A DNA stretch of 64,000 nt from Dipteris shenzhenensis (GCA_047967505.1 CM106540.1), one strand, 5' to 3'. Shown: positions 1 through 11,799, counted from the first letter of the stretch. Translations and numbers: made by a program. Notes: generated by a model not told the origin, from the letters alone.

Positions 1-59
1 GGAGAAGCTTCTGCTCTCTAGAAGGTTCTACAGCTTGGTATAAAGACCAAGGCAGGCTG

Positions 60-270
60 AGTAGAGGAGAAGGGGGCCTATGAAAGGCTCCCGTCAATGA
101 TACGGGGAAAGGGGAGGAAGGGGGGAGGGCTGAGGAGAGCAGGATAGAGGTAGAGAGGAGGGAAGAGAGCTAGAGAGGGGTAGGGAAGAGAGGCAGAGAG
201 GAGAGAGCAGGGGCAGAGGGGATGGCGGTGGCGATACAGCCAGGGAGTGAGGGAGAAGGTTAATTCGATG
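60..270. repeat. Purine-rich low-complexity tract
   Basis: The plus strand here is almost entirely G and A (runs of gaggag, ggggaagg, agagagg). No reading frame looks like a protein. It is simple-sequence DNA. Confidence 0.7.
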
Positions 271-1100
271 CAGCCAAAGAAATTAATGTGAGTATCTTAG
301 CTTAATATGCAAAATGCGACAGAGGAGCGATGCACGATAAATTAATTAATTGAAAACCGTCGAGGAGCAAATAGGGAATGTAATGTACTCTTCAACCCTA
401 GCACCATCAAAGTAGAGCACTGGTACTTTCTTACACATTTAATTAACAAACATATTCTTTAAGTTTTTGCTATAGCATGTGTAGATGAAAAGGTATAGCA
501 ACATGCTTTCAAAAGCTCTCATGGCCAAAGCAATACAAGCATCAACGGTAGCTAAAGCAAACAATTAGAGGAAACTAGTCGTGCATAACATAAAGAGCCA
601 AAATTGAAGGCCCATTAAGTGTAAATGCTAGTGTGGGTTTGACTACACGTGTTCCTTTTGGAACAACAATAGTAAACTGTTAACTAATAAGGGAGCAACT
701 AGTGTAATACCAAGGCCAAAGTCTTTGAAATCAAATGTACAACAAGAGTGCATGAGGCAATCATATTCAACCACCTTTTTTAGTGATCCTCCTAGGGATA
801 GTCTACTCTAGATGTGTGAATGAAGAAACATGATAGGATGGAGTTTGCAAAAGGGAAAAGATACCATGGTACTAACTAAGGAGCAAGATGGGAGGAAGTA
901 AGACATAGGTACCAATGACATTTAGAAGAGTTACAAACCTAAATCAATGACAAGATGCAAGATGCAGTGAAGTTGGTGTGGAAGAATCATGAGCAAATGA
1001 TAGTCACTGAAGACAATGTAGAGCAAGTCTGCTTCCAACTAGAGAATATATATTCATTATACAGTTGAGCTACCCTACAAATATTCCATTCAAGGCGAAC
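271..1100. other. No gene seen
   Basis: AT-rich sequence with frequent stops in all frames. I recognise no gene, RNA or repeat here. A few phrases around 960-1060 could be gag-like on the plus strand but are too short to support. Confidence 0.5.
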
Positions 1101-1105
1101 ACCAA

Positions 1106-1181
1106 CTTGTAGAATGGAATTTCCATGTACACCTTGAATATTCTATTCAAGGTGTACATGATTACATCAATTCTACAAAGG
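1106..1181. repeat. Large inverted repeat (hairpin)
   Basis: The core is a perfect palindrome: arm CATGTACACCTTGAATA at 1124-1140, loop TTC, arm TATTCAAGGTGTACATG at 1144-1160. It is extended by an outer pair (TTGTAGAAT near 1107-1115 and ATTCTACAA near 1171-1179), giving an imperfect stem-loop of about 75 nt. A related sequence (ATTCCATTCAAGGCGAACACC) lies just upstream at about 1083. It could be the core of a small foldback/MITE-like element or a small-RNA hairpin; no coding frame is involved. Confidence 0.8.
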
Positions 1182-2422
1182 GATTAACTTGTACCCCAAC
1201 AAATTCATCAATTTGACATTGATGCAATTACCAATGGATAATCTATGAGTCAAGTGCATGGAGGACATCTTGGTACTAGATATGATGAGGAGAATGAGCA
1301 ACACAAATTCACACAAAATGAATGTTAGGTGTAGTAAAGGATGCAAGTGCTCATCGATAGCAAAGATATCATCAAAAAAAAGAATGGATGGCAAGAGTGG
1401 ATGAGCAAAGTCCTGAAACCTTGTTGTGAATTATGAAAGAACACAAGCCCAAGAAAAGTGTGCGAAATTTGAGCCATTCAAAACCAAATATGAAACCAAG
1501 GACAACAAAAGAGGGAGGAGCCAAACAATGGCAAGAGAATTAAGGCTCCACCTCCATAGGGAAATTAGTGGCATAACAAACTAAGAAGCATACCCATGAA
1601 GGCAAAGGAGTGATCCGAGCTCAAGAGCACCCTACAAGGATGGATGATCCACCAAGGTCCCCACTAGTAGCTCCATCTTTGAACCCCCTTGCAATGGTAA
1701 GACTGAAGGTGGAGATTAAATGAAAATATATGAGAAGAAATTATGAAAGTCCCTATTTGTATTAGAAGAGATTTTTGCAAACATCAAACATATTGCAATG
1801 TCATATAGAGGAGAAACACTTTATATATGTTTTATGATATTTGTAGATAAAACTATCAAATTGTTTGACCCATGTTTGAAACATCATTTCAACATTGTGG
1901 AATGAGTTGAGGGAAGCCTTTTGAAGAGATTTTAGTAGGAGTTTTAGCATAAGTTTCACAAAGTAGATGTGATGTTGAACCTCACTGAATCAAGAAAAAA
2001 TAATAAATTGTTCTACCCAAAAATAAAAAATAAATCAAGAAATTGTGTATGACTTTGCCACGAAAATGAGGTTGCTCTCCAATGTATTAACTAGCACCCC
2101 ACACCCCAAATGCAAAGACACTTTGGTCATAGTTGCTATGTGGTCTCACCAATGGTGTAGAGCTAAAGAAAATGGAAATCAAGAATCCAATATTAATGCA
2201 TCATATTGTTTCACGAGAGGAAATTGTGGTCGAGTAGAAGATCATCAATGAGCCGAAAATAAATAAAAAGGTAGTTTTTATTGATAGCAAAAATGAATAA
2301 AAAGAAAAAGATGAGTGAATGAGCTAGTTGTCAAGAAGAAATAAGAAAATATAAATAGGGAGGTGCTAAAAAAGCTTCTCAAAGAGATGAGAATGAGGGG
2401 AGCTTTTGAATAAGGAGAAGTA
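1182..2422 (+). other. No clear gene; possible decayed gag upstream part
   Basis: Frames are broken throughout. Because zinc knuckles follow at 2426-2590 on the plus strand, the stretch from about 1860 on may be an eroded gag region, but I see no diagnostic motif. Confidence 0.3.
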
Positions 2423-2632
2423 TGGTGCATAAAGTGCAAAGTTCATGGGCATACTAGCACTGAATGTAGATCAACATAGGTCAACCAAGTAGAGAGGGAG
2501 GGTATAAGACCTTATCATACCAATAGATGAAAGAATTTCAGCACTCCATGTTTCTTTTGTGGTAAGGAAGGTCACTAAATTGCAAATTATAGAAGTGGCA
2601 GCTAGATATGTTGTAGAGAGGATGGGACAATG
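2423..2632 (+). pseudogene. Retrotransposon gag remnant with two zinc knuckles
   Basis: One plus-strand frame reads CIKCKVHGHTSTEC, a clean CX2CX4HX4C zinc knuckle, and about 27 codons later CFFCGKEGH followed by a stop and a diverged end, a second knuckle whose last cysteine has become tyrosine. In-frame stops lie between and after them. Tandem CCHC knuckles are typical of the nucleocapsid part of LTR-retrotransposon Gag, and also of some LINE ORF1 proteins. No protease or reverse transcriptase follows, so this is an isolated fragment. Confidence 0.6.
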
Positions 2633-2837
2633 ATGAAGAGGCACTACCTATAGGCCTCATGTTGACACTCATAAAAATGAATGTGGTCACAAGGTCACTG
2701 CGAAGGGAAAAGGATCCAACAAAGCCAAATGAGCTAAAGGATCTTCATTGGAAAGAAGAGAAGGGACAAAATGTATTCAAATGAAGAAGCAAAGCAATGA
2801 AGAGCCAAAATTTCATCAAACAAAGAACCCACTATAA

Positions 2838-3130
2838 ATTAAGAATTAAATTATAGTTTGAGACTTATAAATTAAAAAGTACTCATGTTAAATTTACCAC
2901 ATGAGGCTTATAAACAAAAGTACTCATATTTAAATTAAAGCAAGAGACTTAAATTAAAAGTACTCAAATTTAAATCAAAGCATGAGACTTATAAACTAAA
3001 AAGAATGTTTTAATTAAAGCATGTGAATTATAAACTAAAGAGTCCTCACACTTGAATAAAATATAAGACTTGTAAATTGAACAGTATTCGCTTTAAAATA
3101 AAGTATGAGACTTGTAAATACAAAAAAGGA
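2838..3130. repeat. AT-rich degenerate tandem repeat
   Basis: About five imperfect copies of a 50-60 bp unit resembling aaagcatgagacttataaac plus aaaaagtactcatatttaaatt. Copies differ by substitutions and small gaps. No coding potential. Confidence 0.75.
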
Positions 3131-4334
3131 TAATTAATTAACAAATTAAAGTCGAAGTAGTGCACATGATGTAGCACAAAGTAATCTGACTAGAATCATA
3201 AAAGCACACAAAGTACTCACATGGTGAAGTATAAAGTACTCAGATTGAAACCATAAGAGTACAAATATGTTGCTAATAGTCTATATGTATGAAATGCCAT
3301 ATTATTAGAAATTTGAGTGTAAAAAGATAATCATTTATCTATAGGCCTAAGTCCATGGTTAGGACCAAATTGTAGTTTGCATCTTGGTGCAATATAAAAA
3401 AAATGTTAGAAAACGTTGATGCATCTTGAAGGATGATTAGTTGCATTATTGGGCTTTCCAACGTCACTAATCATCATAGCCTACCTTCTAGAGCTTGCAC
3501 AAGGCTCATATAGGCAAAAGATACATAGTCAATCTCCTAATGTGATGGACATTGTATATACATCTTGAATAGTGGGAAATGATAATGGGGCTATTCACAA
3601 GCTCTCCACTTCCACGTGATGGAATCTTTGAAAACTTGTTTGCACCATGTTGCCGCTATTAATCTTAATACTTGAAAATGTGCTTTAGTCCTCATTGGTG
3701 TCATCATTCCCTAATGACAAATGCCCAAGTAGACTTTTTTAGCTTTTGAATCATAATTTTTTGCACATGCAAATAATTAGGGAGGACATTGCTTTGGTAC
3801 ATTTATTAATAGTGGCACAAGTGCACTCAAAATTTCAAGAACATGCTAATGCACAAGTGGAGCCCTTAAATGCATATTCACATTGTCGCAATGACCCAAT
3901 GGTGGGGTGGCCATTCGCCATTATGTCCTAGGTAGCTCAACCATCTATCCAAATGATTTCCATTCCAATATCCTTAATCAAAATTATCATATTTTCATAT
4001 ACTACACCAATTTTTCCAATGATGGCTAGGTTTTGACCTTTGCTCAAGCGCATTACTTCTTCTAGTGCCTTCACTTGTAGATTCTTAAATTCTTGAAGGG
4101 TTTTTCTTCAAGACCTTTCAAACATCGATCTTTGCAAGATCAAAACAGATCTCTCTAATAGTGCATCTACTTACATTGTCACATGCGCCTTTGCCCATAG
4201 TTGCATCGGGATTGATGAATCTCACATCTCACCATTGAGAATCACAAGTTGTGGTCAATGTAGCACTTGGCTCGAATAGATTTTGTTGATAGTTGTAGTG
4301 ATGGAAAAGGTGCTATAGTGTGGGTGAGTGTGCA
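3131..4334. other. No gene seen
   Basis: AT-rich, short frames only. A 61-codon frame near 3746-3931 has no recognisable feature. I see no RNA gene. Confidence 0.5.
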
Positions 4335-4360
4335 AGAGAGGGAGAGGGAGAGGGAGAGGG
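4335..4360. repeat. (GGGAGA)n microsatellite
   Basis: Four units of a GGGAGA/GAGAGG hexamer in a row. Simple repeat. Confidence 0.85.
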
Positions 4361-4862
4361 TGCATCATGTGTTGGAGAAGATGGTACAAAAGTGAAAAAC
4401 ATTGTTAAATGTGAATTGGGTGGCACAAACAAACTTGCAATGGATGATATAAAAGGGCATGCAAGAAAGGGGGTGTAGGATAGTTGGTGTGGATGTGAAG
4501 GAGGATGTCCCTACCTCGATGAAAAAACAAAGATTTGGATCCTATAGACTTGGAAGGAATAGAAAATGTGGTATGGGTTTTTGTGGTAACAGCACCATTG
4601 AAGATCCTACCATGGAAGGAGATGGGTTCTTGATGGGTTTCATTGTGCTTGAGGTGGAATAAGATGTGCTCCACCTTATGCAGGTGTTGGTGTGGTTGCT
4701 TGTGAGGTAGTGGCAACTTTGCAAGTTCGAAGGCAACCTGCTCAAACTATGTTTTTGAGGACACTCGCATGCCACCTGAACGTAGATGCTCTGCTTTGTC
4801 TATTGTGTGCACAACGCGCAATTCCAAGATGAACCTCAAGCCAAGCTCTTGAGGTATGAGGT

Positions 4863-6058
4863 ACCTGGAGTAGAACTCTCTTTAGAGGACTCTCAAGTTC
4901 CGGATACGTATGTCGACATCACAAAAAATGAGGACTTCACGAAGTCTTTATGAATTTCTTTTCTTATGACCTTCAGGATATCAACAGGTGCTTTGCATCA
5001 GCTAATGACGGTGCTACTTTTCAGGCCAGAGTTGCTATCAATCCAAATAATCTCTACTGTGATTATAATATGCTACATAGTTGCGGTTTTTTCCTTCTCT
5101 TTATGGGTAGAGTTCCCATGGAAGATGAATTTCCACGATGGTTTCATGGGGCATGGCCATTATACCCTTTGAGATTACAAGTTCGTTGGGAAATGATTTT
5201 TTCAAGCATCTGTGCCGACTCAAGTGGAAAGGGATAGGTTGCTTACATGCTTTGTGGGCTACAATAGGAACCTTGTATACATCATTCCCTAGGGCAGAAC
5301 GTTTAAGGTGGATGACATTATCCAATATGATTGTCCAGTTTGGGTTCACATCCCAAAGCTTACAAACTTTGTGCTCAAGAAGTGGCTTCTATTGTAGCTA
5401 CACTTAGATAGGTCTTGTATGTTCCTCTAGTTCAACCAAAGAAGGTAGCACCATGAGCTTGTGTGCTTTGGGGATAGAAGGCAAGAAACTCCAATTCGTT
5501 TGGAACTCACACTATCTAATGGATGGGAAATCATTGTACCGGTGGTGTTTGGATCTTTCCCGATGCATGCTACTCTTTTAGGCAACCATGTCACTTCGCC
5601 CGTGACTATCCATTGCACAACCCTCCCAAGGTCCTTACAAAATATTCAGAGCTTCAAGTTTAGATGGCCCAGCAAAAGTCTGATTTTGTTGTCAATGATG
5701 CACCATTGGCAGGTCCATCATGCATGCAGTAGGCCCAATGCCCACGCACAACGATACAAACTCCAAAGAGCATGTAGTAAAGGTTTTGAAGAAAGGCCCC
5801 TAAGGAGGATTCCAAGAAGCAACTGGTATAGCAACAGGAGGAGGATGGAAATTGACAATGTATAGTAAAAACATGTGGCAAAGAGAAAGCCCAAACCTAG
5901 AATATTCCAGCCACATGGCATCGAGCTCACACACCTCAAGACTTGCTAATCTAAGAGCTATCAAGGGGGCGGCACGCCACTCAACATTTACAAATGTTTA
6001 TGCCCCGCTAGAAGATCTCATGGAGGACGATGAAGGGGGTAATGACACGTATGACTAG
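4863..6058 (+). pseudogene. LINE ORF1 remnant (LINE-A)
   Basis: Broken plus-strand frames whose pieces, in order, resemble the ORF1 protein of plant LINEs (DUF4283-type RNA-binding domain). A segment around 5180-5390 has FFQASV, then ERDRLL, then YDCPVWVHIPKLTNF, which matches the usual FF..F....DRD.....PVWVR.P.LP layout. At 5461-5620 another frame carries IRLELTLSNG and VPVVFG, where plant ORF1 has its final beta strands. Frames must be changed several times and stops interrupt all of them. The endonuclease of the same strand follows at 6069, as expected for a LINE. The assignment of this ORF1 part is by layout and weak motifs; the endonuclease is much firmer. Confidence 0.5.
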
Positions 6059-6068
6059 TCTCAGCCTC

Positions 6069-6428
6069 CTCAACTAGAATATTCTAGGCATTTATGCCAA
6101 TTGGAAGAAGCAGTCATCAGTAGTCAAGGTTCTTAGAGTAGTGAAGCCTCATATTTGTGCCCTCCAAGAAATTAAAATAGGGAATAACAACACTAATTGC
6201 CTAACAGTTCCAAACTAGAGCATATTCTCTAATTGCCTCATTAGAGGCCAAGGAGGCACCACTATCGTAGATACGTTAGAACTCAACCCCACCCTAGTAG
6301 CCAACGAACCCCATGGATCCTACTTGGCATTGGAAATCTCAGTGTGCCACATCTCTTTCATTGTTGCTTCAGTTTACATGAGCGAGCACAAGTTTGGGAA
6401 CACCTTCAAGGCCAATTTACAAATCAGC
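6069..6428 (+). pseudogene. LINE-A endonuclease, N-terminal part
   Basis: The frame reads NILGIYANWKKQ, then KPHICALQEIKIG, then RGQGGTTIVDTLELNP, ISFIVASVYMS. This is the start of an APE-type LINE endonuclease: the NIRGL opening, the DIVCLQETK catalytic glutamate block and the VYAP strand. Two in-frame stops show decay. It stops abruptly at 6428, and the continuation (VIFAGDWD and onward) is found 2.1 kb downstream at 8529, because a second LINE has inserted in between. The endonuclease would nick target DNA in the nucleus. Confidence 0.85.
6414..6428 (+). repeat. Target-site duplication, left copy (LINE-B)
   Basis: AATTTACAAATCAGC, repeated exactly at 8509-8523. Fifteen bases is a normal length for target-primed LINE insertion. 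Confidence 0.93.
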
Positions 6429-8508
6429 TTCCTGGATTCAGAGGGGTGTTCCTGTCAGATATCTGGGATGCCAGGTAGGGTTGGGCATCTCTCCAGCACA
6501 GCAGTTTGCCCCAGTACTAGAAAGTATAAGGAAAAAGCTACTTTTTTGGAGCTCAGCCCAACTCAACCTTGCCTCTAGAGTTGTGGTAGTGAACCACGTT
6601 CTTTTGGCCACTACTTGGTTTGTGTGTTCTTGCTGGTGTCGGTCTAGGGATTGCATCACTCAGCTCATTAGACCAGTCAGGAATTTTTTATGGAGTGTAC
6701 TTGATGGCACAGTAGATGTTGCAGCAAGGGTGGCCTGGGAGACCATTATTCTCCCTACATCTAAAGGGGGCCTTAACATCATTGACCCAGATCTGCAGTG
6801 TAGGGCATTGCTTTGGAAGGTGGTGGTGAGGCGACTCATGCCTGGGCAGGAACCTTGGAAGGATTTCTTTTTTGGATGCATTCAGGCTTGCACACCAACC
6901 TTGGGAGATGATTGGGTGGACAACCCAAGATGGATTTTTACTTTAGCCCCTCTCAGATCTCCTGCCTCTCCTCTCATGTCTGCCATCCTGAAAGCTTGGG
7001 GGAGCTTTAGGAACACTCTTCGAAGGGTTCCCCCCTCTACCCTAGAAGAGATTGATAGGCAGCCGATCATTTGGAATGATAGTATACCTGATGAACATGG
7101 CAGACCACTGGGCACTTCCCATTACATGCACTGGTCTAGATGGGAGAGAGGCCCCACCTACACACTAGGTACCTGAAAGGCATTTATCAGGCTACTTGAG
7201 GATCAAAGACTGCAGTCCGTGAGTCACCTCAAAGGGGTAGCATGTAGGATTCAGCAGATAGATGCAGCCATCCTGGTGGAATGGGCAGTTGAGTTGCCTA
7301 TTACTTCCACCACTTGGATGGGAGCTTTTTCGAGGACAGCAGTTCCTCTTTAGGTGATCGCTCTTCGAGGTCTCGGAGAAGATGCACTGGTCTTTGACAT
7401 TGGGGATGGAGGTATACTCTCTAGATCCACGAATGATATTCTTCTAAAGGTTGCCTTTGAGCCTGTCAGGATTGCTGGTTTTGTGGACCATGGAGAAGGC
7501 TTGGAGTGGTACTTAGACCCTGACCCTTTGCTTTTAGCCTTGGGATCTTGGAGGTTGTGGTTGTATGGAGGTGCACCTATCAGGTGCTTGCAGTGGGACC
7601 CAGGAGAGTGGGAGTGGATAGATCATGGGCACCGAGAGAGGGGAATTTCCTTTTTTCATTTCACAGTTGGTAATGTTAGGACATTTCAGCTGAACAATAG
7701 GGGTTGGGTTCCCTCCAGAGCCCCCCATTAGGCTGTGAAAATCCCTCAGAAATAGAAAGATCACTCTTTTCTTTTGGCTTTCTATTCATGGAGGGATTGT
7801 AGTGAACCTGTGGAGATGACGTTTTGGGGCTGATCCCACTTGCCCTCGCTGTCATTCTGCAGGGGAGTCAGTGCGACATTGCCTTTGGGACTACAGTCAG
7901 GCGAGGACTATTTGGAAAGGGGTTGCGAGGATACTCAGCATTTTTCATACTTCCCTTTTCTTCATGACTTGGGGCTCGCTTGCATGGTTATCCCTTACTG
8001 GGCCCCAGGTGTTTTATGAGGGTGAGCCTTCTTCTTGGGCACTCTCGGTCCGTCGGTAGGTGATAGAGCCCTGCTCTCTTCAGGATGTACCACTTACTCC
8101 CTTCAGGGCTTCTCATGCTTCAGTGGACACCTCTTGGGAGATCTTGGCTAGCATTTCCTCTTGGCACATTTGGAGAGCCAGATGTATAGAGGCCTTGGAT
8201 GGCACCTAGATACACCCTTCATAGGTGTTCACGGGTATTTGGACTGACACGGTTCACACTTTGATAGCCATTTGGGCTAGCATGCAGAGCCCTTCACGGG
8301 TAGCCTCTTCTAGAAGGACTCTTTTTCTTCGAGTTTGGAAGGGTTCTCCCTTTTTCTCGGAGGTTTCTACTGGATTGAGATGGCACTATCAGCCCCAATT
8401 CTTTCTTTTTGGCTCTTGAGCTCATCATGCATTGCATGGTGTATCCCGTATGGAGCTTGCTCTAACGGTTTTCTTTAATACTTAATAGAAGTCTCTTTTT
8501 GGAAAAAA
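6429..8508 (+). mobile_element. LINE-B, 5'-truncated LINE insertion
   Basis: A 2080-bp insertion bounded by identical 15-bp copies of AATTTACAAATCAGC (6414-6428 and 8509-8523). It starts in the middle of ORF2 and ends with a short A run (8503-8510, shared with the duplication), both typical of incomplete target-primed reverse transcription. It contains the C-terminal third of the reverse transcriptase ORF, a zinc-binding tail and about 450 bp of 3' sequence. The interrupted sequence is the endonuclease of an older LINE (LINE-A), which continues after 8523. The same LINE family recurs at 54.9-58.1 kb. Confidence 0.93.
6430..8060 (+). pseudogene. LINE-B ORF2 C-terminal part (RT thumb/connection and zf-RVT)
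   Basis: The frame opens with RGVPVRYLGCQVG (the RYLGfpvG block after the RT palm), then ESIRKKLLFWSSAQLNLASRV and VRNFLWS with GGLNIIDPDLQCRALLWKVV, all standard for the region after the catalytic core of plant LINEs. The reading frame runs from about 6429 to 7731 with only two internal stops (7174 and 7351), then shifts near 7750. A zinc-binding tail follows at about 7820-7930: CPRCHSAGESVRHCLWDY and ARTIWKGV, the zf-RVT pattern with CX2C and HCLW. The YADD catalytic core is not present because the copy is 5'-truncated. Light damage suggests a younger insertion than its host. Confidence 0.9.
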
Positions 8509-8523
8509 AATTTACAAATCAGC
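8509..8523 (+). repeat. Target-site duplication, right copy (LINE-B)
   Basis: AATTTACAAATCAGC, identical to 6414-6428. The preceding A run belongs to the LINE tail. Confidence 0.93.
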
Positions 8524-9130
8524 ACAGGTCATCTTCGCTGGGGATTGGGACATGACTAGTCACCTTGAAGACCTCTCACATAGTGTTATCCAATCAATTG
8601 GGAAAAATCAATCTTGGGAGAGCTTTCAATGCTATGCTAGTCTATTTGATTGGTGCTCCTTTAATTCCATGTGCAGCCTTAAGCGTTTTACATGGCATAA
8701 TAGGCGTGGAGACTAAACTTGGCATTTAGCTAGGTTAGACCAGATTTATGTATCAAAAGGGGCCTGGTGAATCAATTCAAGAGTGAGTGGTAGCATCCTT
8801 GATCAGGAAATGGCCTCATATCATATGCCTATAGTATTTTGTTTCTCTCTATCTTGAGCACCTAAAGGGCCGATACCATATAAGGCTAATATTTCCTTCT
8901 TTGGCATATTTCCATAGCTAATCAACAACACTTTGGAATAGCGCTTGGATGACTTCAATAGAATCGATGAAAATGTGGGAGGCATGTTTACAAACTATCA
9001 CACCAGTTTGCAAGTGATATGGGAAGGCTGTACCAGGGCCATAGCTCAACAAAAAAGACTTTAGGAGATAGGCTTCATTATATTTGATCAAGCTTGCTAG
9101 TACTGCTAGGAGTGTGATGTTTGTCCAAGG
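8524..9130 (+). pseudogene. LINE-A endonuclease C-terminal part and start of RT
   Basis: Continuation of the element cut at 6428. The frame reads VIFAGDWDMTSHLEDL, then SLFDWCSFNSMC, LKRFTWHNRRGD, and LARLDQIYVSKGAW. These are the last blocks of the APE-type endonuclease (GDFN, LxD, FTW.N, RLDR). Further on, ANISFFGIF, RLDDFNRIDENVGGMF and WEGCTRAIAQQKR fit the linker between endonuclease and RT. Stops interrupt several places. There is a +1 frame difference relative to the upstream half. Sequence after about 9130 no longer resembles a LINE. Confidence 0.8.
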
Positions 9131-9640
9131 ACAAGTAGATCTTTACCACAATATCTAATTCTTAGACCCTTTCAAAATGGGAATAACACTTCATGTGTCT
9201 ATATATGCTTACCCTCCTAGCACAATAATATGAATTCTTGCTTGAATACATAGTGCATAGAAGCAATGGCCTTAAAGAAAAACATTGTAAGGAGCACAAT
9301 ATAGTATTCAATTATGAGAACATTATGAGAACATTATAATGAAAGTTTTGGTGCCTTACTTATAGACTTAATTCAAGGGTCACGCTTCATTAATTCAGTA
9401 ATAGAGCATTTGACATAATAATTTCTCATATAACAATGCGAAAGAAGAGTCCACGAATCATGTGATCAAATTGATACTTATCAAAACAATGAATGAGAAT
9501 ATGGACTAGGACCAAAAACAATCAATGAGAATAAGGATTAGGACCCAATTGATACTTATCAGAACAATCGATACTTATCAATGAATGAGAATAGGGACTA
9601 GGATAGGGCCAAAAACTACAAATGGCATGCGGGCTTATAG
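9131..9640. other. No gene seen; short local repeats
   Basis: AT-rich. Contains small direct repeats (gagaacattat at about 9318-9341; gatacttatca and aatgagaata motifs repeated at 9475-9600). No coding frame recognised. Confidence 0.5.
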
Positions 9641-9649
9641 GAGTTCCAT

Positions 9650-10225
9650 GACAAATGATGCCCCTTTCTAGTTGGCCTTTGGCCTTGAAGTGATGGTCAT
9701 GATAGAGTCTTTGTTTCCCAACTTAAAGATTGCAATGGATCATGGATTAAGTCAGATAATCTTTCACAATAATTTCAATTTGAAAATCTTTTCCCACCTC
9801 ACACCCTGCACACATATGGACATCTACAAGGGGCACATACACTCATGGCCTACACTGAGAGGTAGAAGGGGCTTCATGAGGGAATAGAATGTGGCTAGCT
9901 AGCTCAAGTGTGCGACACCCACTTGAGCTTTTTTGATCCATATTTTTCACAATAATTAGTGGTACTCGATGAATTTGGTTAGTAGTACTAAGCATTGATG
10001 CAAAGGAGTAGAACATGAACAAACTCTAAGACCAAAGGACTTTGAAAAATGGATATAGGTTATTCTTTACAACTCAAGGTTGGACCCCAAAAAAAAACAT
10101 TAAATGTGGATGGATGGGACCATATCAAACAATTGATGTCCACAATAATGGTACTTTGTCCTTGAAAGGTTTGGATGGGTTGGTAATTCCATGTGTGGGG
10201 TGCATTCTTTGAAGTTGAAACCTTT
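9650..10225 (+). pseudogene. Ty3-gypsy integrase C-terminal remnant
   Basis: At 9669-9770 the frame reads AFGLEVMVMIESLFPNLKIA, matching the conserved YG.E...PiE...PSLRIA block near the end of gypsy integrases. Around 10085-10225, in another frame, GWMGPYQTIDVHNNGTLSLKGLDG matches the C-terminal GPY/F module. Stops and frameshifts separate the two. The element is on the plus strand, opposite to the RT fragment that follows, so they come from different copies. Confidence 0.65.
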
Positions 10226-10275
10226 CACACCCACCACAACTCTCATCAGGGATCTTGGTTGTCACTCCTTAGCTT

Positions 10276-11345
10276 TCATTTGAGGTAGGAATCCATGACA
10301 AATAGTTTACACTTGCATGGGACTGGCTTGGTTTGAAAATGATTTTGAAGTTGAATTCTTATAATAGTCACATCCATCTCACAAGATGTCCCTGAATCAT
10401 TGTTTTGTTGATTAAATATAGTAAAGCTTGGTGATCCACATAGAAAATGAATGGGTTGCAAGAAAATACCTAGAAAATAGTGCCTAAATTTTTGGACACT
10501 ATAGACAGCAGTCCCAAGAGCTTCATGCTCACTACTGCTATAATTGCACTTGTGTGGCCTCATCAATCAACTGGCATAATAGACTAGATAGTCCAGTCTT
10601 TCATCTGGCTGTGCCAAAATAATGCCATTTGCATAGCCTGATGCATCTACATGGACATTAAAAATAATATCCCACTTCAGCATCTCATTTCTCAATTCTT
10701 GAAATGCTATAGACAACTCTGTTGAAACTTGGTACCTATAAAGGTAATACAATCTTGGCAAAATCCTTCACAAACCTTCTATAAAAGCTGATAAACCTAA
10801 TAAATGATCTAAGCTATGTCATATTCTCTAGCTTTGGCATTTCCTCAATTGCTTGAATCTTACTTGACTTGGTCCAAATACCCTCCTAGGAAATTGCATG
10901 GCTAAGTCACAGACCAACTTGTACACAGAAACTACACCTGTCCAATTTTAGGTAGATCCTATCTATCTACACTTTGCAAAAACTTTTTCAAGGTAGGCCA
11001 AATGCAAGGTACACTAATTTGGTAATAAATGCAGTATTTTGCTAATCCTTGAGTGATATAGAAATCTGACTATATCCAATATATCCATCCATGAATGAGT
11101 ACATCTTGTGGCTTGCAACTTGGTCAAGAATTCCATCTATGAGCAACAAAGGATTTGGAACTTTTTGAGCATTAAGCTTCCTATAATCTGCATAAACTCA
11201 AAGCTTTCCATTTTTCTTGGGCACTGCTATGATTGGGAATACCCAATCACTTTGATCGATTTCATAAATAAATCCTACATGGATGAGATGATCAAGCTCA
11301 CGTTTCACCTACTTTGCATAATTTGAATTCATCTGAAACCTTTGT
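10276..11345 (-). pseudogene. Ty3-gypsy RT / RNase H remnant
   Basis: Reading the minus strand from about 11340 down: YAK, a stop, VKRELDHLIHVGFIYEID, SDWVFPIIAVPKKNGKL, YADYRKLNAQKV (RT N-terminal blocks), then FMDGYIGYSQISISL (the F.DGFSGYNQI block), a gap where the YIDD core should be, MPKLENMT and LRSFIRFISFYRRFVKDFA (RT end), and RNase H with FNVHVDASGYANGIILAQP and NYSSSEHEALGTAVYSVQKF. Several stops and a deletion of the catalytic core make it non-functional. It is not contiguous with the gypsy RT at 12280-12717, which repeats overlapping blocks. Confidence 0.85.
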
Positions 11346-11499
11346 TAATGAACTGGATTGGCATCTGATAGCAATGGAGTACGATGCTAGTAGATTTCTA
11401 GGGGTGCCTTGCAAGATGTAAGTCCAAGCAATCACATATCTATAATACAAGAAAAGCTTTGATTGCTTGGAGTTGGTAATCCAATAAATGGGCACTTGC

Positions 11500-11799
11500 C
11501 ATGACTATGTGTGGCTCCTCGGTCATACCCAAGTTGTGTTCTTGTTGAGGGTGACCTCTCCACCCACGTGGACTTCACCCAAGGAGGGTTAGTACACCCC
11601 TAGTAAAGGGAAGTTACATTGGTGACTAGTGCATAATTTTGTAACTGTAGGGATAGTTATAAGTGTCCCTAACAGCCCCCTCCGAGGAGACAGTTTTTTG
11701 GGTGCCGCTCCCTCCGAGGAGAGATACGGGTCTGCGAAAAGCGTGGGTTATGTAGGATAGAAGTCAGGAGCCCCCTGACTTTGTTTGTGTGGCCTTCTC
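11500..11799. other. No gene; boundary segment between two gypsy fragments
   Basis: GC-richer than its surroundings, with two copies of CCCTCCGAGGAGA (about 11679 and 11709). It may be the 5' part of whatever element contributed the zinc knuckle at 11840-11890. No boundary duplication was found. Confidence 0.4.

Noticed and set aside
4405-4775. Overlapping frames of 67-103 codons on both strands, including one with GMGFCGNSTIEDPTMEGDG
   Set aside because: No known motif, and three overlapping frames in low-complexity DNA are not convincing as a gene.
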